Of a stretch of DNA of 64,000 nucleotides, positions 55,142-64,000 are shown in pieces (the stretch's first letter is position 1; the number at the start of each line of letters is the position of its first letter). Source of the DNA: Haberlea rhodopensis (taxonomy: Eukaryota; Streptophyta; Magnoliopsida; Lamiales; Gesneriaceae); contig CAJQUN010001294.1 of NCBI GenBank assembly GCA_907163345.1, positions 16,986 to 80,985 of the forward strand, in the 5' to 3' direction. A model generated the notes under the pieces. It saw only the letters and a program-made list of their open reading frames with translations, was not told the DNA's origin and searched no databases. The translations under genes were made by a program, and so were the position numbers.

Positions 55142-57101
55142 ATGGCCTCATTCAGCAAGATTCCAATGTTCAAGAAAGACGAATATGATGACTGGAGAAT
55201 CCGTATGCAAGCACATCTAAGTGCTCAAGATGATGATATGTGGTATGTAATCACTGAAGGACCTATGAAGATCATGAAAATCAATGCAGCTGCTTCTATC
55301 ACAAGTGGTGATCCACAAATGGTAGAAAAGGAAAGATCTCAATGGTCAAACGAAGAAAAGAAAAAAGCAAATCTGGACAACGTTGCTAAGGACATTCTGT
55401 TCAAAACTTTGGACAAAAATATGTTCAACAAAATAAAAATGTGCTCAACAGCCAAAGAAATCTGGGAGAAGATTGCCCAACTCTGTGAAGGAAATGACCA
55501 AACCAAAGAAAACAAGCTTACTGTGGCTTTACAGAAGTTTGAGCATATCAAGATGATGAATGGAGAAACTCTCAACGAGTATGATGAAAGAGTGACTGGA
55601 ATAATTAATGAACTCAGCAGTCTGGGTAAGGAGTTACCCAACAGAGAAGTCACTCTCAAAGTAATGAGAGGTCTCCCAAGAGAATGGGATGTCAAGACCA
55701 TTGCTATGAGAGAATCGAAGGACATCAACAAGATAGATCTACATGATCTGTTTGCTGATTTAAAAGCCTATGAATTCGAATTAGGCATTCGGGTTGAAGA
55801 TGAACCAAATACCAGTCAACCAACCAAAGCTCTCACTGCATCAGAGTCTCTGCCTACTTCTACAGAGATGACTCCAGAAAAGATGTGTAATGATGCTATG
55901 GCAATGTTCGTCAAGAAATTTGGGAAATTCATGAAGAAGAACCAGAGATCTTATCAATCATATCCTCGAAGGCAGAGTTCCAAAGGAAATTCAGAAGAAG
56001 AAGAGCGAGTATGCTTCAACTGCCTCAAACCAGGGCACTTCATTGCGGACTGTCCAAAACCTAAAAAGGATGATCACAAAAGAGGATCCAAGGATCACAG
56101 AAAATCCAAGGAAACTAGAAGATCATCCAAAAGGGAGATCAAAAGGTTTTGATGGCAGAAGAAAGCAAGAGCAAGTGGGCTGATTCTGAATCAGAATCAG
56201 AGGAATCAACCAGCTCGTCTAGCGAAAGTGAAGACGAGGAAGTCCACTGCTTAATGGCAAATGATGAAATTGAGGTACACGAGTCTAACCTATCTGAATT
56301 CACACATAGTGAACTTACCAATGCTTTGCAGGACATGATCAATGAGTATCGGACGCTATATGAATCTTTTGAAAGCTATAAGACTGAGCACTCAATCCCA
56401 ATTGAAACGCATAAAAACAAACTTGATTGTGAACAATCGAGGGAGTTAACTGCTTAAGGGAAACAGCCAGTCTCCAAGTGAAAGAAAGAGATGAAGCCAA
56501 GTGTGCCTACCAGAAACTTAGCAAACTGGTTAGCATTTGGAATGCGTCTACAACCAGAAAGGATGAAATGCTTGAGTCTATAAGGCTTGCTGGTGATTTA
56601 ACAGGCATAGGCTATAATAGAAATGACGGCAGTTCATCTGGTAATGAACCTCAACTGTGTCTAACAAAAGGAAAAGTTCAATCAATGAACTTTGTAAGAT
56701 CTAGCACAATATATGACCCTTATGAACTGGTTAAAGAACCTGTTAAAGCAACACTCATCAAGGAACAGGCACAGCACAGGGGTATCGGTTATGTAGAACC
56801 ACTCAAAGAGGCTAAACCGAGGCAAAAGTTCAGAAATGAACTTAAACCTAATGGTCGAGCAGCTAGAGAGGTTAAACCCAACTGGTACTACAACTGTAAG
56901 CCTGTCCAGAAGAGATATATGCTCAATAACAGGAACTACAAACCAAAAGCACATGCATACACATATTATCACACTCCACAGTCAAGATCATCACCATCAT
57001 TTATGAATGCACACACGTTTCAGAACACACACCGACCTAAGTCACTCAGGATCATACAAGTGTGGGTTCCGAAAGGACTAATCCTACCCGGACCCAAGTA
57101 G
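55142..57101 (+). pseudogene. Sirevirus-like gag, two frameshifts
   Basis: ATG 55142: MASFSKIPMFKKDEYDDWRI. UBN2-type gag with MCSTAKEIWEKIAQLCEGND, KFEHIKMMNGETLNEYDERV and LPREWDVKTIAM, then a zinc knuckle CFNCLKPGHFIADC (about 56012-56053) and a basic stretch. A shift near 56130 leads to the acidic frame at 56149-56457 (SESESEESTSSSSESEDEEV); another near 56457-56478 leads to 56478-57101, ending in KSLRIIQVWVPKGLILPGPK, the linker that precedes protease in Sireviruses. Confidence 0.88.
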
Positions 57102-57131
57102 GATTGGGTACCAATCATTATATCGCTTTAA

Positions 57132-57799
57132 TTGCAGGAAACTAGAATGCATCAAGTTCGGAGCTCAGAATGGTTCCTGGACAGCGGATGCTCTAGACAT
57201 ATGACAGGAAATGCGAGCTTATTGTCTGAACTGGTGGAATCCACTGGACCCAGAATAACTTTTGGAGATAACGCGAAAGTAGAACCGTGGGTAAGGGTAA
57301 GATTATCTACGGTAACATCGTCATTAAAGACATTCTTTTAGTTGAAAATCTATGCTATAACTTGATTAGCATAAGTCAACTGTGTGACAATAGTCATTCC
57401 GTAGAATTCAATCATCACTCATGCACAATTAAATCTACTGATGGCAGTATATTACTTATAGGTAGAAGGCATGATAACACATATAAAATTGATTGCAATC
57501 TTAATCAGCCTACCTCCTCTACTTGCTTAGCTGCCCTGAATTCTTCCAAAAATTGGCTTTGGCACAAACGGTTCAGTCACTTAAATTTTAAAACTATTGC
57601 CAGTCTGCGTAAACTTGATCTAGTCATTGGACTGCCTCAAATTGAGTTCTCTAAAGACAAGATCTGTGCAGCATGCCAACTTGGTAAGCAAATCAGATCC
57701 TCCTTTAAGAACAAAGGGAGTAAATCTGCTTCTCGGTGCCTAGAGTTGCTGCATATGGATCTTTTTGATCCTATACCAGTAACAAGTCTGGGGGGATGA
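57132..57799 (+). pseudogene. Sirevirus-like protease and pre-integrase
   Basis: EWFLDSGCSRHMTGNASLLS gives the DSG protease site. A shift near 57290 leads to 57287-57799: GKIIYGNIVIKDILLVENLC, then WLWHKRFSHLNFKTIASLRK, CAACQLGKQ (the His-His-Cys-Cys finger of integrase) and LELLHMDLFDPIPV (first catalytic Asp). Confidence 0.88.
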
Positions 57800-59283
57800 A
57801 GTATACCCTAGTGTTAATAGACGATTACACTCGTTTCACGTGGGTCTTGTTCCTAAGTGACAAAGATCAGGCTACTCCAAAGCTAATCAAATTACTGAAA
57901 AGACTCTAAAATGAGAAATCGTGTGGGATAGATAGAATTCGCAGTGATAAAGGTACTGAGTTCACCAATCAATCACTCGAATCATATCTAGATGACCTTG
58001 GTATTAAACACGAATACTCTGCTGCTAGAACTCCTCAACAAAACGGAGTTGCTAAGCGTAGGAACCTCACTTTGAAAGAAGCTGCGCGAACTATGCTCGC
58101 GGAATCAGAAATATCGCAGAGATTTTGGGCAGAAGCTGTCAACACAGCATGTTATACGCAGAACAGATCAATGATTAATAAGCGAGCAAATAAAACCCCT
58201 TATGAGATCTGGAATGGCAGTAAGCCAAATATTTCCTATTTCCATGTGTTTGGTTGCAAATGTTTTATTCACAACAATGGAAAGACTCATCTCACCGCTT
58301 TTGATGCCAAATCTGATGCTGGAATATTCCTTGGCTATTCTACAGTTAGTAAGGCCTTCAGAGTATTTAATAATAGAACTCTTACTGTAGAAGAATCAGT
58401 GCATGTAAAATTTGATGAACCTACTGACTGTACTGTATCTAATCTGCAAATCAACAATTTAAGTAATCGACTGGAAATCACTTATTTTGATGAAAAAGTT
58501 GATGATGAGATAGATTACAGAAGCAGGACTGACTGCTCCTTGGAACCAGAAGTTCCTGAAGCTCAAGCAGAGGAGTCTGCTGGCCAACAAGCACTGCAGC
58601 CAGCTACCAATGAAACAGTTGCATCTACCCCTGCTGCAGTAGAAGGAACAAATGAGAAAGATGAGTCTATCAGAACCTCTGATGTGCCCACTCATATCCA
58701 GCCAAGTGAAGAACTCAATCCTCATGGACCTTCGCTCCGATGGAAGAAGGATCATCCACCCGAGCAGGTCATCGGTAACCCTCTTGCTCCTCTACGCATC
58801 AGAGGACAAATGATTAATGAATTTCTTCATGCTGCATTCATATCTCATATAGAACCTAAGAAGATTGATGAAGCTATATTAGACCCAAGTTGGGTAGAAG
58901 CAATGCAGGAAGAACTAAACCAGTTTGAGCGAAACAAAGTATGGCATTTAGTTCCACGTCCATCGCATCACACAATTATTGGCACTAAATGGGTATTTAG
59001 AAATAAGCTAGATGAAAATGGTACAGTAATTAGGAATAAAGCAAGACTAGTTGCACAGGGATACAGGCAGGAAGAAGGCATTGATTTTGATGAAACCTTT
59101 GCCCCTGTAGCCCGATTAGAAGCCATTCACATATTTTTTGCCTTTGCTGCATTTAAAGACTTTAAGGTCTATCAGATGGATGTTAAGAGTGCATTTCTTA
59201 ACGGCAATCTCCAGGAAGAAGTATATGTTGAACAACCTCCTGGATTTGAAACCATCTGCAACCATCTTATGTTTATCATCTGA
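57800..59283 (+). pseudogene. Sirevirus-like integrase core and reverse transcriptase N-terminal half
   Basis: Integrase continues with YTLVLIDDYTRFTWVLFLSD, a TAA stop near 57907, IRSDKGTEFTNQSLESYLDD (second Asp) and ARTPQQNGVAKRRNLTL, where relatives have Glu (AER) and this copy has Lys, so the catalytic Glu is lost. The frame 58072-59283 then runs to IFLGYSTVSKAFRVFNNRTL, a variable linker and RT: DPSWVEAMQEELNQFERNKV, KWVFRNKLDENG, YQMDVKSAFLNGNLQEEVYV (first RT Asp). Confidence 0.9.
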
Positions 59284-60361
59284 ACAAAGCTTTGTATGGT
59301 CTGAAGCAAGCCCCCCGTGCATGGTATGAAACTCTATCAAAATATTTGATTGATCATGACTTCACCATTGGCACGGTGGACAAAATTTTATTTAAATTTA
59401 CAAAGGGAGACCATACTCTGCTAGTTCAGATATATGTTGATGACATTATTTTTGGCAACTAACCCAAAATTATGTGAAAGATTTTCAAAGATAATGCAGG
59501 ACCAATTTGAGATGAGCATGATGGGGGAATTATCATTTTTCTTAGGATTGCAAGTCAAGCAATCTAGTGAAGGAATCTTGATAAATCAGTCTAAATACAC
59601 TAAAGAGCTGCTGAAAAAATATGGAATGAGTACCAGCTCAGCTGCTGCTACACCAATGAGCTCATCTGCCAAACTCGACTTGGATAATTCAGGAATACCA
59701 GTCGAAGTTACAATGTATCGAGGCATTATTGGATCTCTATTATATTTGACAGCCAGCCGACCAGATATTATGTTTGCAGTGTGTATGTGCGCCCGATTTC
59801 AAGCAAATCCCAAGCAGTCGCACTTCACTGCTGTCAAAAGGATCCTCAAATATTTGAAAGGCACTGAGAATGTTGGTCTATGGTATCCAAGAGACTCAAC
59901 TTTTAATCTTATTGGATACTCAGATGCTGACTATGCTGGATGCAAAATTGACAGAAAAAGCACCAGTGGGTATTGTCAATTCCTTGGTGATCGATTGATA
60001 TCATGGGGATGCAAGAAACAGACATCCATAGCAGCTTCCACTGCAGAGGCAGAGTACCTTGCTGCTGGAAGCTGCTGTGCTCAATTGCTCTGGATTCAGC
60101 AACAACTAAGAGATTATGGAATTGAATCCACAGAAGCAACCCATATTTTGTGACAATACGTCTGCCATTGCTATAACATACAATCCAGTTCTTCATACTC
60201 GTACTAAACATATTGACATCCGTCATCATTTTATCAGAGATCATGTTATGAAGAAAGAAATTCGGCTGGAGTATATTTCTACCGAACAACAGGCAGCATA
60301 CATTTTCACAAAACCCTACCGGACGCTAAGTTTTCTTACTTTCGAAATATTCATGGTTTAA
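59284..60361 (+). pseudogene. Sirevirus-like reverse transcriptase C-terminal half and RNase H
   Basis: After a shift near 59255-59285: KALYGLKQAPRAWYETLS, then QIYVDDIIFG (catalytic YVDD) at about 59431-59460. A shift just after it leads into frame 59434-60153: FEMSMMGELSFFLGLQVKQS, GIIGSLLYLTASRPDIMFAV, GYSDADYAGCKIDRKSTSGY and ASTAEAEYLAAGSCCAQLLW (RNase H). A final shift at about 60150 leads to frame 60116-60361: FCDNTSAIAITYNPVLHTRT..YISTEQQAAYIFTKP. All key RT residues are visible, but the frame is broken. Confidence 0.9.
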
Positions 60362-60748
60362 TTGAAATTACTCCTTGATTATTTTATTTTAGTAATAAAT
60401 TCAGGGGGGACTAGTTAGTTTATTTGCATAAATTTAGGGGGAATTTCAGTTATAATCCTATCATGGTTATTTAAGCTCAGCTGGTAATACAATGGTCAGC
60501 TGCAGTAGGTGTATCCGTACCAGTAGGACTCTACATCCAGTGATGCTTTCCTACCAGTCGAACCCTACATACCAGCAGATGTTACCAAATATGCTTTGAC
60601 AAAATAACCCTCGATACTTATTAACCTAATGAACGTCGGAATTCAATATTACTTTTGTGTAAAATAAATTATTTCACTCCGCCTAAATCATGTCCTCTTA
60701 TTTATTGGTTAAATATTTTTAATCGTTAGATGATCGCCACGTATACAT
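60362..60748 (+). other. Post-pol spacer with polypurine-like tracts
   Basis: TTCAGGGGGGACTAG (60401) and TTTAGGGGGAATTTC (60435) match the Sirevirus habit of purine tracts right after pol. CCAGTAGGACTCTACATCCAG-type motifs follow (60515-60590), reminiscent of the LTR repeats. Confidence 0.65.
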
Positions 60749-63660
60749 GTGTCCGCTCATCTACAGTACGACGTTACATATACTTTCATTTTCACCGCCA
60801 TTAGTTTCACTACTCTTCATCTTCTCCAACAATTCACTTCAATTATCTTTTCTTTCAGACAATTTTACTCTAACAAGATTGCTGATGTTTCTTCCTCATA
60901 TTCATCCAAAATGTCAAAGAATATACAGCCAAGCTTCATCACCAATGCTGTTCACGTAGATTTTCATTCTATATACACATCATCTGATGAGGAGACAAAG
61001 GAGCTGATTCAAAAACTGGATACCTCAGGACTCTTGGTAATCCTAAGCCAGGCCCCCTCATTCTACAAGGACGAGCTACACGAGTTCTTTGCTACGGCCA
61101 AGGTTGTTGATGACACCGTGGTGGCATCCGTATCTGGACAGTTGGTTACAATCACCCAACCTGAATTTACCACACACCTGTGCCTTCCCTCCACCGGACT
61201 TACTGATTTTTCCACTGTTCCAGTGGAACTACGAGAAGAGATGAGCCTCCACAGCTTCTGACTCTGTTCATCGCCTTCAACGTCCCCCATTCAGAACAGT
61301 ATTAATGAAGAGTCATTATCGACAACTGGAGGACATCATCTCCAGGGGGCTCCTATGTAAAGCTGGATCATTTGATATGATCACCCCTGAAAAATCTGAT
61401 GTTATGAGTGCAATATGCAAAGGATTGGAGATAAACTGGTCAGTTGTGTTATGTCAAATTCTGACTAGTCTCGTAGTCTCTGGCAAGGGTCAATAAGGCT
61501 TTGCTCTCCCGCATAAGCAGCTTTTTGACAGCAAACACATTAAGACAAGGGCTCTCACCAAATCCATCCGGGGAGACTTATCACTGCCAAGTATCTTCAG
61601 CTTCACAGGCAGAGAAGTGGCAGAGGCGTTGGGGTAACTAAGCGCCGATTGACGCAAGTCATCAGCGACTCTGAACAAACCGTCTCAGAATCCGCTGAGT
61701 CTTCTCCTCCTCCTCCCCCTCCTAAGAAGCCCAGAACAAGAAAAGCTGCTCCTCCGGCTGTCCGACAGAAAGACATTGCAGGTTCTGATACCATCTCCTC
61801 CGCCGGTCCGACAGAAAACATCCCAGCAAGAGAACCCAGCCTTGAAAATCCTCCACCTGCGGAACCAAGCTGCTTCATTGGCCATGGTAATCGCTACCTC
61901 AGTGGCTCCCGCTGACAATTCTTCTGCAATGGTGAGTTCTCATCAAGCACCATGCTCTATCAGCTTTAGGACACCCAAGTCCTTGTGTCCGTACTGTCAT
62001 CCAAAGACACCCCTGCTGGCAAAGGAAAAACTCTTACGGCTCCAGTGTCCACTCCTGTTGCCTTCGAGATCCAAATGGTCATGGATACAGTTGAAGCCAA
62101 CCTGCAACCACAGCTAGATATTTTTGATCGTTGGGTAAGGGCTCGAGTAAAAGTTCGATTTGATGATTTCGATCCTATTCTGGATCAGGCCAGGGAGATG
62201 AGAACCAATCTTGGCCTATCTTCAAATCTCAGACCCCGAGAAAAGCCTTGAAGCTTGCGGGATGTTTTTCGCCTGATGAACTATGTGGGCGAACTTCAAG
62301 CCCTTGTTGAAACCCGCCTTCAACACTTCAACGGTGATTCAGGCACATCGAATCATGATAGAGCCGTTCTAAATGCTCTTGGACCCAAGCCTGGAAATGG
62401 CTGAGCCGCTCTTCATGATATTCGCATATCCACTGGAATTCACTCATGCTCCACTGCTGAGAATGTTGCAAGCCCCGAACCAGCCGGATTTACAAATGGC
62501 TATTGCAAATTTGGAGATTGTCCCTTCTTCTGTGGAGATCACTTCTACAGCCCTGAAGACCACTCCCACTGGAGCGGAGGACAGCATCAACTGCCTTGGA
62601 GGCAGCCTCTTCGCAAAAGAACTCTCCTCTGCTCCCAGCTCTTATAATGATCAACCGCCCCAACCGATGGTTGTTGATCACACCATGTGGACACAGTGAT
62701 TCAGACGGTAGTTCAGCAAGTTACCATTTCCTCTGGCAACCATGAACCCAGTGAGTCTTCACATTCCAATGATCACACCCAGTCGTCTGTTGCTGGGGTT
62801 GACCAAGCCACTGCTGATATGGCTGCCCCACTTATTGAAGACACTGCTGATATGGCTTCCCCACTAATTGAAGCACTGCTACTATAACTGCTACTATCTC
62901 GGACTCCCCAGCTGCCCACTTATTGAAGAAACTGGTTTACTATCCACTGCAGTTGTAGATGCTCATCCCTGTGCTTTGTTCCTACTGCTGATACTCAAAT
63001 GATTGCCGTGGATCCGTCCATGGCTCAAGAACCTTTCAGAGGATTTCTTTGTCTTTACAAACCCTCTGGACGAGCCACCAAACATTGCTGCACAGCTAGC
63101 TAATCTCTCACTGCAATATCAGCACTAGCCAGGATGTCAATAAACTTAAGCAGGAAAGAGCGCACTGCGACTCTTATTCTAGGAACCCATCAGCAGCACA
63201 CGGACTCTCAATTCCAGCAAGTCTACAGGGACTTAAATAGTCTAACGACTACTGTCACCAGACTTCAGACTTTTGCTAAACTGCAGTTGCTGACGCATTT
63301 TCTAAATTGGCCAGGCTCGTCTTCAGATTACTCAAAATAATAAATCTCTTCATGCTGCCACATCCCTGGCTCTTGGAGAAAGATTTGAAGACGCCAAGAA
63401 AGTCTTAACCGATCAAGTTGGCCACCATGCAGGGCAAATTTGCTTCTCAGATCAAGATATATGCAACAGCCTGCCTGCAGCTCCTCAAATAATCCGCAGA
63501 ATGCCGAACCCAGCAGAACTGCTCCTTCATCACAACGAGCCTCAAGTTCAGCTGGTTGTTCAGCCCCTGCAACTGGAGCACTCACTCAGTCCAGATCAAC
63601 TACTCAAACCAGATCTCGAAGTCCCGCGCAAACCGCCTACGAAAAGCGCGACTATTCCAA
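60749..63660 (+). pseudogene. Env-like (plant transposon protein) ORF, heavily frameshifted
   Basis: The real start is probably ATG 60911 (MSKNIQPSFITNAVHVDFHS), continuing with LIQKLDTSGLLVILSQAPSF, ELHEFFATAKVVDDTVVASV and FTTHLCLPSTGLTDFSTVPV to 61261. It is then carried in shifted frames: 61305-61496 (MKSHYRQLEDIISRGLLCKA, the family's second conserved block), 61649-61915 (SESAESSPPPPPPKKPRTRK, a low-complexity linker), 61985-62251, 62373-62699 and a coiled-coil-like end near 63134-63340 (HTDSQFQQVYRDLNSLTTTV). No signal peptide or membrane anchor is seen. At least six shifts or stops. This protein type follows pol in many Sireviruses; its function is unknown. Confidence 0.75.
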
Positions 63661-64000
63661 CATTGGTTCGGGAGAATAAAATAGTATCATTTTCTGATCC
63701 CTCTTTAAGAATCTTATCTATTACTGTTTTTAGTTGACTTTTTCCTCGCATTTATCGTAACAACATTAATGTGTTCACACTAAATGCATTTTTCTTAAAT
63801 AGAGACTCGTGTTTGCTTTATAACTCACATTCACGAATCATGATTCTTTTCAATTCTTTGAAAATTCCTTGGTTTACATTTTACAATGTTCAGTTTCATG
63901 GGTTTATACTTATCTAAATCACCCATCATGGGTTGATTACTTATCTAACCCAGCTCCGTTATTAAGCTTCAGCGTTTGGATCCTGCTCTGATGCTAATCA
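63661..64000 (+). other. 3' untranslated region of the Sirevirus-like element (to window edge)
   Basis: Non-coding. Direct repeats around CATG(A/G)GTT(T/G)A(T/C)ACTTATCTAA lie at about 63896-63950. No polypurine tract or 3' LTR before the edge. Confidence 0.5.

Larger units (their letters stand above)
53575..64000 (+). mobile_element. Sirevirus-like Ty1/copia element with env-like region (3' end outside window)
   Basis: 5' LTR TGTTGGGAAAACG..GATCCTAACA, then PBS, gag, full pol order and an env-like region extending beyond 63600. No 3' LTR before the window ends. The left target site is probably GGCAT (53570-53574), but the partner cannot be checked. Many stops and shifts show it is inactive. 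It differs in sequence from the pol-less element at 33693-41356, so two Sirevirus-like families are present. Confidence 0.88.

Overview
The window is nuclear DNA from a flowering plant. It carries one intact intron-containing host gene, an amino-acid transporter with GT..AG introns, in a sea of nested LTR retrotransposons and DNA transposons. There are no prokaryotic operons, rRNAs or tRNAs. Ty1/copia, Athila-like Ty3/gypsy and Sirevirus-like elements, a Mutator-like element (MULE) with a plant-mobile-domain gene, and the look of the second Sirevirus's env-like ORF suggest a eudicot, perhaps an asterid such as Lamiales. That last placement is low-confidence inference.

Layout. 1-4250: relics of a gypsy element (LTR end, PBS, gag start), a 5'-truncated copia with its 3' LTR (to 2864), and a gypsy-type LTR relic full of short tandem repeats. 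4251-10363: a MULE (about 4674-9697) with hairpin-rich terminal inverted repeats. It holds a plant-mobile-domain (PMD/MAIN-like) gene on + and a mudrA-type transposase on -, convergent and overlapping, and sits in a tandemly repeated AT-rich host sequence. 10364-15245: a MITE-like element, a 1.75-kb foldback element with a MULE-style 10-bp target duplication, and two small tandem repeats. 15380-19836 (-): an LHT-type lysine/histidine transporter gene of eight exons and 450 codons, whose second intron holds another foldback element of the same family. 19837-21646: AT-rich upstream DNA, then a degraded sequence that is probably part of an old copia LTR.

21647-46265 is one copia element on the minus strand (C1), expanded from about 7.5 kb to 24.6 kb by nested insertions that can be read from target duplications: a solo LTR (24294-26234, TSD GAAAC) in its RT region; a non-autonomous Athila (26758-41940, TSD ACCCC) at the integrase/RT boundary; and, inside the Athila 3' LTR, a pol-less Sirevirus-like element (33693-41356, TSD TTGAC) with two 1428-bp LTRs differing at only about four positions. 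C1 itself (TSD ATATG/ATGTG) lies in an older copia whose coding relic continues at 46793-49910. 50138-52603 is a 2.47-kb solo LTR with TSD CATGA. 52604-53574 is minisatellite-rich LTR-like DNA. 53575-64000 is a second, autonomous-type but decayed Sirevirus-like element (LTR, gag, protease, integrase, RT, RNase H, env-like ORF) running off the right edge.

The only gene likely to serve the host is the transporter. The most notable points are the MULE that joined a PMD gene tail-to-tail to a C-terminally truncated transposase, the very young pol-less Sirevirus derivative, and the repeated appearance of short GC-rich palindrome arrays in otherwise unrelated LTRs.
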